A stretch of 64,000 bases of DNA from Bradyrhizobium sp. CB3481 (GCF_029714305.1 NZ_CP121647.1:7522501-7586500), one strand, 5' to 3'; counted from the stretch's first letter, positions 1 to 8,241 are shown. Notes: generated by a model from the letters alone, not told the origin. Made by a program: numbers and translations.

Positions 1-54
1 CGGTTCCTAGATACCTAAGTCCCACCAAAGTCCCACCACCCGAGGACCTCGCCC

Positions 55-756
55 ATGGAATTGCCAAAATACAAGATTGCCCTCATCGTCGGCGCCGGCG
101 AAGGGCTCAGCGCATCGCTGGCGCGGCTGTTCGCGCGCGAAGGCATCAAGGTTGCGCTCGCCGCGCGCAAGATCGAAAAGCTCGGCGCGCTCTGCGCGGA
201 GACCGGCGCTCGCGCCTTCGCCTGCAATGCGATTGAGCCCGAAGAAGTCGAGCGCCTGTTCGGCATGGTCGAGCGCGAGATCGGCACGCCCGATCTCGTC
301 GTCTACAACGCCAGCGGCCGGGCGCGCGGCGCGTTTATCGATCTGGTGCCGGCCGACGTCGCCAATGCGATCGCGGTCTCGGCCTTTGGCGGTTTCCTGG
401 TGGCGCAGCAGGCGGCGCAGCGCATGCTGCCGAACAAGCACGGCGCGATCCTGTTCACCGGCGCCTCTGCCAGCGTCAAGGGCTATCCGCAATCGGCGCC
501 ATTCGCGATGGGCAAGTTCGCGCTGCGCGGCCTGGCCCAGAGCATGGCGCGCGAATTGTCGCCGCAGGGCATCCACGTTGCGCATTTCGTGATCGATGGC
601 GGCATAAGGAGCGCCACACGCACCGAGCCCGAGGACAGACCGGACTCGATGCTCGATCCCGACGCGATTGCGCTTAGCTACTGGAATGTGCTGCAGCAGC
701 CGCGCTCCGCCTGGACCTGGGAACTCGAGGTGCGACCGTGGGTGGAGAAGTTTTGA
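55..756 (+). CDS. SDR-family protein with Tyr-to-Phe active site
   Basis: A 233-residue short-chain dehydrogenase/reductase fold. The N-terminal GAGEGLSASLARLF segment (residues 13-26) is the Rossmann dinucleotide-binding glycine motif, and NASG (85-88) is the usual NAG-type motif. The catalytic Ser is seen in TGASAS (S138). Where the family has YxxxK this protein has F150-A-M-G-K154, so the proton-donating Tyr is missing while the Lys is kept. It may bind a nucleotide without classical ketone reduction, or use another residue; the substrate is unknown. The enoyl-CoA hydratase gene follows on the same strand after a palindromic repeat, which would fit a role in acyl-CoA metabolism, but this is only context. 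The fold assignment is firm and the activity is not. Confidence 0.85.
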   Translation: MELPKYKIALIVGAGEGLSASLARLFAREGIKVALAARKIEKLGALCAETGARAFACNAIEPEEVERLFGMVEREIGTPDLVVYNASGRARGAFIDLVPADVANAIAVSAFGGFLVAQQAAQRMLPNKHGAILFTGASASVKGYPQSAPFAMGKFALRGLAQSMARELSPQGIHVAHFVIDGGIRSATRTEPEDRPDSMLDPDAIALSYWNVLQQPRSAWTWELEVRPWVEKF

Positions 757-767
757 GTCGTGAATTC

Positions 768-855
768 GTAGGGTGGGCAAAGGAGCGCAAGCGACGTGCC
801 CACCGGTTCTCGCATCGATAAAGATGGTGGGCACGCTTCGCTTTGCCCACCCTAC
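768..855. repeat. Palindromic repeat, GTAGGGTGGGC family
   Basis: A long imperfect inverted repeat. The left arm starts GTAGGGTGGGCAAAG and the right arm ends CTTTGCCCACCCTAC. The same element occurs at 11534-11618 and as a shorter one-stem form at 8179-8210. It lies between two genes on the same strand and would form a strong hairpin in RNA. Confidence 0.85.
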
Positions 856-880
856 GGCGGAATCACCCATGGGGAATGAA

Positions 881-1711
881 ATGACCACCGAAACCAAACT
901 CGACACCGGCACCGACGAACTGCTCTGCGTGATCCGTGACCGCGTTGCCGTCATCACGCTGAACCGCCCGGAGGCGCGTAACGCGTTCTCGGATACGCTG
1001 ACGCCGGCGCTGCGGGCCATGATCAAGACCTGCGGCGAGAATCCTGACGTCGGCGCGCTGCTCTTAACCGGCGCGGGCACCGCGTTCTGTGCCGGCGGCA
1101 ACGTCAAGGGCATGGGCGCACATCGCGACAAGAAGAAGCTAGAGATGTCCTATGAGGACAAGGTCGCCGACCTGCAGGAGCGGCAGCGCCTCCTGACCGG
1201 CGCGCTGGTTTCGGTGCGCAAGCCGACGATCGCAGCGCTGCCCGGCCCCGCGGTCGGCGCCGGCCTCGCGCTCGCGCTGGCCTGCGATATCCGCATCGCC
1301 GCGCAATCGGCCTTCGTCGCCACCGGCTATGTCCGCGTCGGCCTCTCCGGCGATTACGGCATCGCCTGGCTGCTCACGCGGCTGGTCGGAACGTCACGGG
1401 CGCGCGAACTGATGTTCACCGGCGAGAAGATCGAAGCTGCGAGATGCGAGACGCTCGGTCTCGTCAACCGCGTGGTACCGGACGACAGACTGCAGGCCGA
1501 GGCGTTTGCGCTCGCCAGATCGATGGCTGAGGGGCCGACGCTGGCGCTGCGCTACATCAAGGACAACCTTGACGAAGCCCTGCAATTCGACTTCGCCACC
1601 GCCCGCGACCACGAGGCCGAGCGCCTGACCCGCCTAACTACGACTGCCGACCACAAAGAGGCGGTGCAAGCCTTCATCGAGAAACGCAAGCCGATATTTC
1701 GGGGGAGTTGA
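881..1711 (+). CDS. Enoyl-CoA hydratase/isomerase family protein
   Basis: A 276-residue crotonase-fold protein that probably hydrates or isomerises an enoyl-CoA thioester. The two crotonase signatures are visible: the first oxyanion-hole segment GTAFCAGGNVKGMG and the second GPAVGAGLALALACDIRIA. I chose ATG 881 because GGGGA lies five bases upstream. ATG 869 is also possible. Reading further upstream would translate the palindromic repeat at 768-855, so longer starts are rejected. Length is normal for the family. The exact substrate cannot be read from the sequence. Confidence 0.88.
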   Translation: MTTETKLDTGTDELLCVIRDRVAVITLNRPEARNAFSDTLTPALRAMIKTCGENPDVGALLLTGAGTAFCAGGNVKGMGAHRDKKKLEMSYEDKVADLQERQRLLTGALVSVRKPTIAALPGPAVGAGLALALACDIRIAAQSAFVATGYVRVGLSGDYGIAWLLTRLVGTSRARELMFTGEKIEAARCETLGLVNRVVPDDRLQAEAFALARSMAEGPTLALRYIKDNLDEALQFDFATARDHEAERLTRLTTTADHKEAVQAFIEKRKPIFRGS

Positions 1712-1771
1712 GGTCAACCTGTAGCCCGGAGCAGCGGAGCGAAATCCGGCCTGCGAACCTAAATCATTACG

Positions 1772-1812
1772 AAGAAAATAGCCCGGTCCTGGTGCGGAGC
1801 CAGAACCGGGCT
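1772..1812 (-). terminator. Rho-independent terminator of the GNAT gene
   Basis: A hairpin with arms AGCCCGGTCCTGG and CCAGAACCGGGCT around a 7-base loop. On the minus strand it is followed by ATTTTC. It lies just after the stop of the minus-strand acetyltransferase gene, and also just after the convergent hydratase gene. Confidence 0.7.
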
Positions 1813-1818
1813 GAGTTG

Positions 1819-2439
1819 TCAAACCGCAAGCGAGGATATTGCGCTGGGAGAGACGGCGGCAAGCCGCCAACTGGCGCAAGGGATTTCCTGCGGTTCGACG
1901 TGAAGCTGCTTCTGGAAGCGCGTCAGCCTCCAGTCGCCGGGCGTATTGGTGAAGGCGTAGCCGGCCTTGCGGGCCAGCGCGATCATGGTCTCGTTGGAGC
2001 GCAGCGTATCGCCGAAGACGCGCTCGGCACCGAACGAGGCCGCGCGACACTCGAGATTTTTTAGCAGCGCCGCGCCGATGCCGTGTCCCTGCCAGCGGTC
2101 ATCGATCGACAGGCCGAACTCGATCGAGGCGGTCGCAGCGTCATAGGCATAACGCGCTTCGCCGACGATGGTCTCGCGGCCGTCGACCAGCATGGTCGCA
2201 ACGACGCTGAAACGATCCGCTTCGCCGATGTGAATGAAATCCTCAAGCAGCGACGGGGGCAATTCGCTGGCGGCGCCAAGAAAGCGGCTGTAGCGGGAGC
2301 GCGCCGAGAGCGAGCGGAAATAATTCTGCAGCGCCTCGGCATCACGCGGCTCGACGAAGCGGACGGTCACGGCCTCGCCGTGCCGGGAGCGCAGCACGTC
2401 GGAATATTGCCTGAGGTCGTCGAGACGCATGGTGGTCAT
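1819..2439 (-). CDS. GNAT-family N-acetyltransferase
   Basis: A 206-residue protein with the GNAT fold. The acetyl-CoA pyrophosphate-binding loop is seen as RWQGHGIGAALL (the Q/RxxGxG/A motif), preceded by the beta-4 strand SIEFGLSID. The segment VRFVEPRDAEAL near residue 26 is the usual first strand and helix. It likely acetylates a small molecule or a protein; the substrate is unknown. A C-terminal tail of about 40 residues after the GNAT core has no recognisable motif. A terminator hairpin follows the gene. Confidence 0.85.
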   Translation of the reverse strand: MTTMRLDDLRQYSDVLRSRHGEAVTVRFVEPRDAEALQNYFRSLSARSRYSRFLGAASELPPSLLEDFIHIGEADRFSVVATMLVDGRETIVGEARYAYDAATASIEFGLSIDDRWQGHGIGAALLKNLECRAASFGAERVFGDTLRSNETMIALARKAGYAFTNTPGDWRLTRFQKQLHVEPQEIPCASWRLAAVSPSAISSLAV

Positions 2440-2461
2440 GGATCGCTCCCGCGGAGCTAAA

Positions 2462-2500
2462 GGAAATGGCCGGCGCCCCTCGGACGAGGCGGCGCCGGCC
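2462..2500 (-). terminator. Terminator hairpin after the DUF1127 gene
   Basis: A perfect 10-bp GC stem (GGCCGGCGCC / GGCGCCGGCC) with a 13-base loop, followed on the minus strand by ATTTCCTTT. It sits between the DUF1127 gene and the GNAT gene. The T-tract is weak. Confidence 0.55.
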
Positions 2501-2510
2501 CGGCTGCCAT

Positions 2511-2714
2511 TCAGGCCCGCCAGAACGGTTTTTCGGTCTCGTAGGCGATGTCGCTCCAGGAGACGCCGATGTCGTGCAACTCTCGCTCCGACCAGCTCGC
2601 AAGCTCCTTGCGGGCCTGGTAGCGCTGCCGCCAGACATGAAGGGTCTCGGCCAATTGACTCAAAACCCCCGGGCCATGATGATTTATCATCGATTCATGG
2701 GTGAAAGTGGACAT
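2511..2714 (-). CDS. DUF1127 small protein
   Basis: A 67-residue protein. Its C-terminal half (WRQRYQARKELASWSERELHDIGVS, residues 28-52, read in parts) matches the DUF1127/YjiS-like pattern of Arg-rich helix, LxxLsdreLxDIGls and Asp/Glu end. Some members of this family in alphaproteobacteria take part in RNA or phosphate metabolism and stress adaptation; its role here is unknown. I chose the start at 2714 because AGGAG lies just upstream, rather than a longer frame that would run into the divergent LysR gene. It shares a 114-bp divergent intergenic region with that regulator. Confidence 0.85.
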   Translation of the reverse strand: MSTFTHESMINHHGPGVLSQLAETLHVWRQRYQARKELASWSERELHDIGVSWSDIAYETEKPFWRA

Positions 2715-2828
2715 TTTAGGCTCCTGTAGTAATCTGTTGGCGCTAATATCTGCCTCCACAGGGCTTTCCACAAACGACACTTTGTACCGTTTCGGATGAA
2801 ATAAACTCATGTATCGAGGGATCGCGGA

Positions 2829-3737
2829 ATGACCGCAAGGCTGCCGTCGCTGAATGGGCTGCGTGCGTTCGAGGCCGCAGCCCGGCATTTGAGCTTCACG
2901 CAGGCAGCGTCCGAGCTGAACGTCACGCAGACCGCGATCAGTCACCAGATCAAGCGGCTGGAGGAAGAGCTCGGGGTTCGCCTGTTCATCCGTCAGAACC
3001 GCTCATTGGCGCTGACGGCCGAGGCGCAGGACTACCTGCCCGGCATCCGCGCCGCCTTCAACGACCTGCGGCTTGCGACCGATCGCCTGCTGCGCAAGGA
3101 CGACGACCATGTGCTGACGGTGTCGACGCTGGCCTCGCTCGCCGCCAAATGGCTGCTGCCGCGGCTCACCAATTTTCAGGAAGCGCACCCTGGTATCGAC
3201 GTGCGCATCACCACCTCGACCAATCTGGTCGATTTTCAGCGCGACAAGGTCGATGCCGGCATCCGTTACGGCCGCGGCCAGTGGCAGGGTGTTCGCGCCG
3301 ACTGGCTGATGGCGGACGAGCTGTTTCCGGTATGCAGCCCCGCTTTGCTGAACGGCAGCAAGCCGCTGAAATGCCCCGAGGACCTCCGGGATCACGTGCT
3401 GCTGCACACTAGCGCCGCCAACAGCGACGACTGGCGGCTGTGGCTGACGGCGGCCGGGCTGCCGGCTGATTTTTCCAGGCAACCGGGCCTGACCTTCGAC
3501 ATGATCTTCATGACGGTGCAGGCCGCGATCGACGGCCTCGGCGTCGCGATGGGCCGCACGGCCTATGTGGAAGAGGACATCGCCAAGGGACGGCTGGTCG
3601 TCCCCTTCAAGATTGCCTTCCCGGTTGATGCCGGCTTCTACCTGGTCTCGCCCGCAGGCCGCACTGATCCACCAAAACTGTCGGCGTTCCGGCAATGGCT
3701 GCTCGGCTCGGTGCAGAACCATGCCTCAGCTTCTTGA
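2829..3737 (+). CDS. LysR-family regulator, GcvA/TcuR-like
   Basis: A 302-residue LysR-type regulator. The N-terminal winged helix-turn-helix spans residues 5-65 (LPSLNGLRAFEAAARHLSFT, then QAASELNVTQTAISHQIKRLE), which is the GcvA-subgroup form. The co-inducer domain (about 92-290) follows. It is transcribed towards the tcuA-type gene 177 bp downstream, and LysR regulators of this kind control tricarballylate genes in enterobacteria. A role as activator or repressor of that locus is therefore likely but inferred. Two GCATGC palindromes lie between the two genes. Confidence 0.9.
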   Translation: MTARLPSLNGLRAFEAAARHLSFTQAASELNVTQTAISHQIKRLEEELGVRLFIRQNRSLALTAEAQDYLPGIRAAFNDLRLATDRLLRKDDDHVLTVSTLASLAAKWLLPRLTNFQEAHPGIDVRITTSTNLVDFQRDKVDAGIRYGRGQWQGVRADWLMADELFPVCSPALLNGSKPLKCPEDLRDHVLLHTSAANSDDWRLWLTAAGLPADFSRQPGLTFDMIFMTVQAAIDGLGVAMGRTAYVEEDIAKGRLVVPFKIAFPVDAGFYLVSPAGRTDPPKLSAFRQWLLGSVQNHASAS

Positions 3738-3753
3738 TCTTCCGCACAGCGCG

Positions 3754-3801
3754 TGCATGCGACATCGTCGCATGCAGCCGCGCAAATGACGCATGCATGC
3801 G
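3754..3801. promoter_or_regulatory. Twin GCATGC palindromes upstream of tcuA
   Basis: A perfect inverted repeat (TGCATGCGAC-ATC-GTCGCATGCA, 3754-3776) is followed 13 bases later by CGCATGCATGCG (3790-3801). No T-tract follows, so a simple terminator is less likely than an operator. The position between a LysR gene and its probable target fits a regulator-binding site; this is inference. Confidence 0.45.
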
Positions 3802-3913
3802 CCACGAGAGGCGTGACGCGGCCGCTGCGTCAGGCTAGACAATCGCGGGGTGGATGGATTTGCCTGGGCAAGCGCCGGTTGGATTTCCAGGCCGACAACG
3901 ACAACAAGAGCGC

Positions 3914-5317
3914 ATGGCCGATTTAACCAAGAAGTTCGATGTGCTGGTGATCGGCGGCGGCAACGCCGCCCTCTGCGCCGCCATCAGCGCCCGCCGCGCC
4001 GGCGCCTCCGTGCTGGTGCTGGAAGGTGCGCCGAAATTCTACCGCGGCGGCAACACCCGCCATACCCGCAACATGCGCTGCGCGCACGACGCCGCGACCG
4101 AGATTCTCACCGGCCCCTATACGGAAGAAGAGTTCTGGGACGATCTGCTCCGCCTGACCGGCGGGCAGACCGACGAGGAACTCGCCAAATTCATGATCCG
4201 GGAGTCCAAGGACATCCTGAACTGGATCGTCGAACAGGGCGTGCGCTGGCAGCCCTCGCTCGGCGGCACGCTAAGTCTTGGCCGTACCAATTCGTTCTTC
4301 CTCGGCGGCGGGCGAGCCATGCTGAACGCACTCTATCTGACTGCAGAGAAGCTCGGCGTCGAGACCGTCTATGACGCCGAGGTTGTCGACCTCCAGATCG
4401 AGGACGGCATGTTCCTATCGGCGAAGCTGAAGCAGCCGATCGATGGCGCGAGCGAAATCCGCGCGTCCGCGCTGGTCGCGGCCGCCGGCGGGTTCGAGGC
4501 CAACATCGAATGGCTGAAGCAATATTGGGGCGAAGCCGCCGATAATTTCCTGATCCGCGGCACGCCCTATAACCGCGGTTCGATCCTGAAGATGCTGCTC
4601 GATAAGGGCGTGCAGGACATCGGCGATCCCACCCAGTGCCATGCGGTCGCGATCGACGCCCGCGCGCCGAAATTCGACGGCGGCATCATCACACGGCACG
4701 ATTCGGTCGTGTTCGGCATCGTCGTCAACAAGCATGCGGAGCGATTCTACGATGAGGGCGAGGACATCTGGCCGAAGCGCTACGCGATCTGGGGTCGCCT
4801 GGTGGCGGCGCAGCCGGATCAGATCGCCTACATCATCTTCGATTCGACCGTCGTTACCAGCTTCATGCCGACGCTGTTTCCGCCGATCGCGGGCGCAGCG
4901 CTCAGCGAACTCGCAGGCAAGCTCGGGCTCGAGCCCGCCGCGCTGGAGAAAACCGTCACGGACTTCAACGCCGCGGTACAGCCCGGCACGTTCGATCACA
5001 CCATCCTGGATGATTGCCGCACCAAAGGTATCACACCGCCGAAGACGCATTGGGCGCGCAAGATCGAGACGCCGCCCTACCTCGCCTATCCCGTTCGGCC
5101 CGGCATCACCTTCACCTATCTCGGTACCCGCGTGAACAAGCAGGCGCGCATGGTGATGAAGGACGGCAAGCCTTCAGCCAACATGTTCGCGGCCGGCGAG
5201 ATCATGGCCGGCAATGTGCTCGGCAAGGGCTATGCGGCCGGCATCGGCATGACCATCGGCAGCGTGTTCGGACGCGTCGCCGGACGGGAAGCGGCGAAGA
5301 ATGCGAGGAATTGGTAA
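3914..5317 (+). CDS. tcuA: FAD-dependent tricarballylate dehydrogenase TcuA
   Basis: A 467-residue flavoprotein of the succinate dehydrogenase/fumarate reductase family; the size equals that of enterobacterial TcuA. The FAD-binding GxGxxA/G motif is VIGGGNAALCAAISARRAG near the N-terminus. The C-terminal AAGEIMAGNVLGKGYAAGIG segment is the second FAD-contact region of this family. TcuA oxidises tricarballylate to cis-aconitate and passes electrons to TcuB, which is encoded at 6556-7671. I chose ATG 3914, preceded by AAGAG, because the 20 extra upstream residues are not flavoprotein-like. Related FAD proteins act on other substrates, so the substrate is probable rather than certain. Confidence 0.85.
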   Translation: MADLTKKFDVLVIGGGNAALCAAISARRAGASVLVLEGAPKFYRGGNTRHTRNMRCAHDAATEILTGPYTEEEFWDDLLRLTGGQTDEELAKFMIRESKDILNWIVEQGVRWQPSLGGTLSLGRTNSFFLGGGRAMLNALYLTAEKLGVETVYDAEVVDLQIEDGMFLSAKLKQPIDGASEIRASALVAAAGGFEANIEWLKQYWGEAADNFLIRGTPYNRGSILKMLLDKGVQDIGDPTQCHAVAIDARAPKFDGGIITRHDSVVFGIVVNKHAERFYDEGEDIWPKRYAIWGRLVAAQPDQIAYIIFDSTVVTSFMPTLFPPIAGAALSELAGKLGLEPAALEKTVTDFNAAVQPGTFDHTILDDCRTKGITPPKTHWARKIETPPYLAYPVRPGITFTYLGTRVNKQARMVMKDGKPSANMFAAGEIMAGNVLGKGYAAGIGMTIGSVFGRVAGREAAKNARNW

Positions 5318-5320
5318 GTC

Positions 5321-5475
5321 ACCTCTCCCCGCTCTTCGCGGGGAGAGGTCGGATTGCTCCCGGCGATGCGCAGCATCGTCCGGCGCAATTCGGGTGAGAG
5401 GCTCTCTCCAAGCACTGTGCTCGCGGAGAGAGCCCCTCACCCCCCCCTCCCCCGCGAAGAGCGGGGAGAGGGAGA
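5321..5475. repeat. Palindromic repeat with CTCTCCCCGC arms
   Basis: Inverted repeat with ACCTCTCCCCGCTCTTCGCG near the left end and CGCGAAGAGCGGGGAGAGG at the right end. It fills nearly all of the space between tcuA and the hydrolase gene. A related CCCTCCCC...GGGGAGGGG element is at 22439-22542. Confidence 0.75.
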
Positions 5476-5492
5476 ACACAAAGGGAGAAATC

Positions 5493-6524
5493 ATGACTCG
5501 TCTTGCGATTCTTTCTGCTGCGGCAGCTCTGATGTCCGCAACGCTGGCCAATGCCGCCGAGCCAATCGCGTTGCGCGACATGGGTTCGTTTCATGTCGGC
5601 GGCCGGCTGGTGGAAATTTCCGGCAAGCCCGTGAAGGAAGTCACCTTCACGCCCGGCGGCGTGCCGGCAAAGGTCGATCCGAACGGCACCTATCAGGTCG
5701 AGCAGATGTATGTGCAGTATTTTCTGCCCGCCAATGAGAAGGGCGCCTATCCGCTGCTGATGTGGCACGGCGGCGGGCTGACCGGCGTCACCTATGAGAC
5801 AACCCCGGACGGACGCGAGGGCTGGCTGAACTATTTTCTGCGCAAGGGCTGGGCGGTCTACAATTCGGACGCGGTCGAGCGCGGCCGCGCCGGCTGGGCG
5901 CAATACCCTGATATCTTCAAGGGCGAGCCGGTGTTCCTTACAACCGCCAATCCATTCGAGCGGTTTCGCATCGGCGACGGCGCCGGCTCCTACGATCCCG
6001 ATCCCGCCAAGCGCAAGCTGATGCCGGGCAGCCAGTTTCCGAACGAAGGCTATGAGAACTTCGTCAAGCAGAACGTGCCGCGCTGGACCACGACGGACGA
6101 CGCCATCATCGCCGCCTATATCGCCGAGATCGACCGCGTCGGCCCCTCCATCATCCTGTTCCACAGCCAGGCCGGCAGCTTCGGCTTCAAGGTGGCGCAG
6201 GCGCGGCCCGACAAGGTCAAGGCGCTGATCGCGGTCGAGCCCGCCGGCCTCGGCGATCCCGCCAAGGCCGATGCGCTGAAGAACATTCCGACGCTCATCA
6301 TTTATGGCGACTACATCGAGAAGGATTCGCGCTGGCCGAAGATCCGCGCCAACGGCCTTGCGTTTGCGGATGCCGTTAGGGCCGCAGGCGGCAGTGTCGA
6401 CGTCGTCGACCTGCCGCAGGTCGGCATCAAGGGCAACTCGCACATGGTGATGATGGACAAGAACAATGCCGAGGTCGCCGGCCTGATCCAGAAATGGCTC
6501 GAGGGCAAGGGCCTGACGAAGTGA
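5493..6524 (+). CDS. Secreted alpha/beta hydrolase (esterase-like)
   Basis: A 343-residue protein with a clear Sec signal peptide (residues 1-22, ending ATLANAAEP). The hydrolase nucleophile is probably the Ser in HSQAGSFG (a G-x-S-x-G variant), and a GDYIEKDSRWP loop and the late His in KGNSHMVM are candidates for the acid/base members of the triad. The HGGGLTG segment matches an oxyanion-hole HGGG. It lies between tcuA and tcuB, so it may free a tricarboxylate from an ester in the periplasm; that is inference. The start follows AAGGGAG. Reading from further upstream would translate a repeat. Confidence 0.8.
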   Translation: MTRLAILSAAAALMSATLANAAEPIALRDMGSFHVGGRLVEISGKPVKEVTFTPGGVPAKVDPNGTYQVEQMYVQYFLPANEKGAYPLLMWHGGGLTGVTYETTPDGREGWLNYFLRKGWAVYNSDAVERGRAGWAQYPDIFKGEPVFLTTANPFERFRIGDGAGSYDPDPAKRKLMPGSQFPNEGYENFVKQNVPRWTTTDDAIIAAYIAEIDRVGPSIILFHSQAGSFGFKVAQARPDKVKALIAVEPAGLGDPAKADALKNIPTLIIYGDYIEKDSRWPKIRANGLAFADAVRAAGGSVDVVDLPQVGIKGNSHMVMMDKNNAEVAGLIQKWLEGKGLTK

Positions 6525-6555
6525 CCGGGTTCGCGTAAATCGCAGGAAGCAACGG

Positions 6556-7671
6556 ATGCACGGAACGCGAATTCTTGAGGAAGCAGACCGCCTGATGACG
6601 GTCTGCAACTCCTGCCGCTATTGCGAGGGGCTGTGCGCGGTATTTCCGGCGATGGAGATGCGCCGCGCATTCTCCGACGGCGATCTCAACTACCTCGCCA
6701 ATCTCTGCCACGCCTGCGGCGCCTGCTACACCGATTGCCAGTTCTCGCCGCCGCATGAGTTCGACGTCAATGTGCCCAAGACGCTCGCGGTAGCGCGTGC
6801 GGATTCCTGGGCGGCCTATGTCTGGCCTCGCGTCTTTGCCGGCACGTTTGCGCGCAACGGGCTTATCATCAGCCTCGTCGCGGCTTTCAGCGTTGCCGCA
6901 TTCATTTTCGGCTTCGCGGCCTGGCATGACCGGCAGGTGCTGTTCGGCATCCATACCGGGCCGGGGGCGTTCTACAAGCTGATGCCGCACAACGCGATGG
7001 CGGCGCTGTTCGGCGCAGCGTTTCTCTATGCGATCGTGGCGCTCACCATGGGTGTGCGCGCGTTCTGGCGCGACATCGGCGAGCCCGTTGGCATGAAGAC
7101 GAATGCCGGCGCGTTGTTCCAGGCGATGCGCGATGCCGGCGAGCTGCGTTATCTGGACGGCGGCGGCGTCGGCTGCTTCAACGAGGACGACCGTCCGACC
7201 GACCGGCGCCGGCTCTATCACCATCTTACATTTTACGGTTTCGCGCTGTGCTTTGCGTCCACCTGCGTCGCGACGCTCTATCACTATCTGCTGGCGCGGC
7301 AGGCGCCATATGCCTGGTGGGATTTGCCCGTCGTGCTCGGCACGCTCGGCGGCATCGGACTGCTGATCGGGCCGATCGGCCTGCTGGCCGAGCGATCGAA
7401 GCGCGACACCGTGCTGGTCGATGAAGCGCGTTACGGCATGGACGTCGCGTTCATCGTGATGCTGTTCTTGACAGGCCTTACCGGTATGGCGCTGTTATTC
7501 CTGCGCGAGACGGCGGCGATGGGCCCGCTGCTGGCGCTGCATCTCGGCGTGGTGTTCTCGCTGTTCGTCACCATGCCCTACGGCAAGTTCGTGCACGGCA
7601 TCTACCGCTTCACCGCGCTGGTGCGCTACGCGATGGAGCGCAAGGCGATGGCGCATGCGGCACCGGAATAG
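6556..7671 (+). CDS. tcuB: Tricarballylate utilisation protein TcuB
   Basis: A 371-residue membrane iron-sulfur protein. Two CxxCxxCxxxC motifs (Cys17/20/23/27 and Cys51/54/57/61) are positioned to hold two [4Fe-4S] clusters. They are followed by about six hydrophobic segments between residues 95 and 355, with His residues such as those in YHHLTF and LHLG that could bind haem. TcuB takes electrons from the FADH2 of TcuA and passes them to the quinone pool. Spacing after the hydrolase gene is 31 bp, which fits one operon. The TcuC transporter of enterobacteria is not in this window. Confidence 0.88.
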   Translation: MHGTRILEEADRLMTVCNSCRYCEGLCAVFPAMEMRRAFSDGDLNYLANLCHACGACYTDCQFSPPHEFDVNVPKTLAVARADSWAAYVWPRVFAGTFARNGLIISLVAAFSVAAFIFGFAAWHDRQVLFGIHTGPGAFYKLMPHNAMAALFGAAFLYAIVALTMGVRAFWRDIGEPVGMKTNAGALFQAMRDAGELRYLDGGGVGCFNEDDRPTDRRRLYHHLTFYGFALCFASTCVATLYHYLLARQAPYAWWDLPVVLGTLGGIGLLIGPIGLLAERSKRDTVLVDEARYGMDVAFIVMLFLTGLTGMALLFLRETAAMGPLLALHLGVVFSLFVTMPYGKFVHGIYRFTALVRYAMERKAMAHAAPE

Positions 7672-7773
7672 CTCACCGGCCTTTCCTTCTCATGCGAGGA
7701 ATGCCGGCGACATATCGCCACGAGTGGCATGATCGCGTGTCCCGGAATGACGCGGCTCACATTCCGGTTACCA

Positions 7774-7791
7774 ACGTGATCTACATCACGC
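7774..7791. promoter_or_regulatory. CRP/FNR-type palindrome
   Basis: The sequence GTGA-TCTACA-TCAC (7776-7789) has the GTGA-N6-TCAC layout of CRP/FNR-superfamily sites. It lies 87 bases before the start of the Gly-tailed secreted protein gene. Which regulator binds it is unknown. Confidence 0.45.
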
Positions 7792-7876
7792 TCCCGTTCG
7801 AACCGCTTTTCATCTGACATCGTCGAACTCCCCGTGCGAGCCATTCCGGTCTCGCCAACAGGAATGGAGAGTACAG

Positions 7877-8161
7877 ATGTCGATGAAGTTGATGCTGTCT
7901 GCGGCAGCACTCGTTGCGCTCAGCGCAACGAGCGCGATGGCCGCGCCCGCTTTCGTGGGCAATCCCTACTGCGACCAAGCCGTCACCCGGCAGGCCTGCG
8001 GCGGCCACATGGAGTATGTGAAAGAGCTTCGAAACCGCCCGATCCGCAGTGACATTTCACCAACCCACATGAAGAATCTCGACCCGCGCGAAAATCCGGC
8101 GCTGCGTGATGGCGGCGGTGGTGGCGGCGGCGGAGGTGGCGGTGGTGGCGGCGGTCGCTAA
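7877..8161 (+). CDS. Small secreted protein with a poly-Gly tail
   Basis: A 94-residue protein that I cannot assign to a named family. A Sec signal peptide (residues 1-23, MSMKLMLSAAAL... to MAAPAF) is followed by a short mature region with two Cys (C32 and C41, in PYCDQAV and QACGGH), which may form a disulfide. It ends in fifteen consecutive Gly and a final Arg. The Gly codons are mixed (GGC, GGT, GGA), so the run is not a simple trinucleotide expansion artefact. AGGAATGGAG lies upstream of the start, and a CRP/FNR-like palindrome is in the leader. The mature protein is probably periplasmic or surface-attached. Confidence 0.75.
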   Translation: MSMKLMLSAAALVALSATSAMAAPAFVGNPYCDQAVTRQACGGHMEYVKELRNRPIRSDISPTHMKNLDPRENPALRDGGGGGGGGGGGGGGGR

Positions 8162-8178
8162 CGCAATGTTGTAATGCC

Positions 8179-8210
8179 GTAGGGTGGGCGAAGCGACAGC
8201 GTGCCCACCC
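8179..8210. repeat. Short palindrome of the GTAGGGTGGGC family
   Basis: One-stem form of the repeat at 768-855: GGGTGGGC pairs with GCCCACCC. It lies between two convergent genes and may serve as a transcription terminator for both. Confidence 0.6.
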
Positions 8211-8241
8211 TCAGGCAGCGCTGACGGATTGGACGGCGTCG

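Noticed and set aside
5301..5492. Possible N-terminal extension of the secreted hydrolase
   Set aside because: It translates the palindromic repeat and would bury the signal peptide; the downstream ATG has a good ribosome-binding site.
5319..6608. 429-codon minus-strand frame opposite the hydrolase
   Set aside because: Antisense shadow of the hydrolase and the repeat; no family features.
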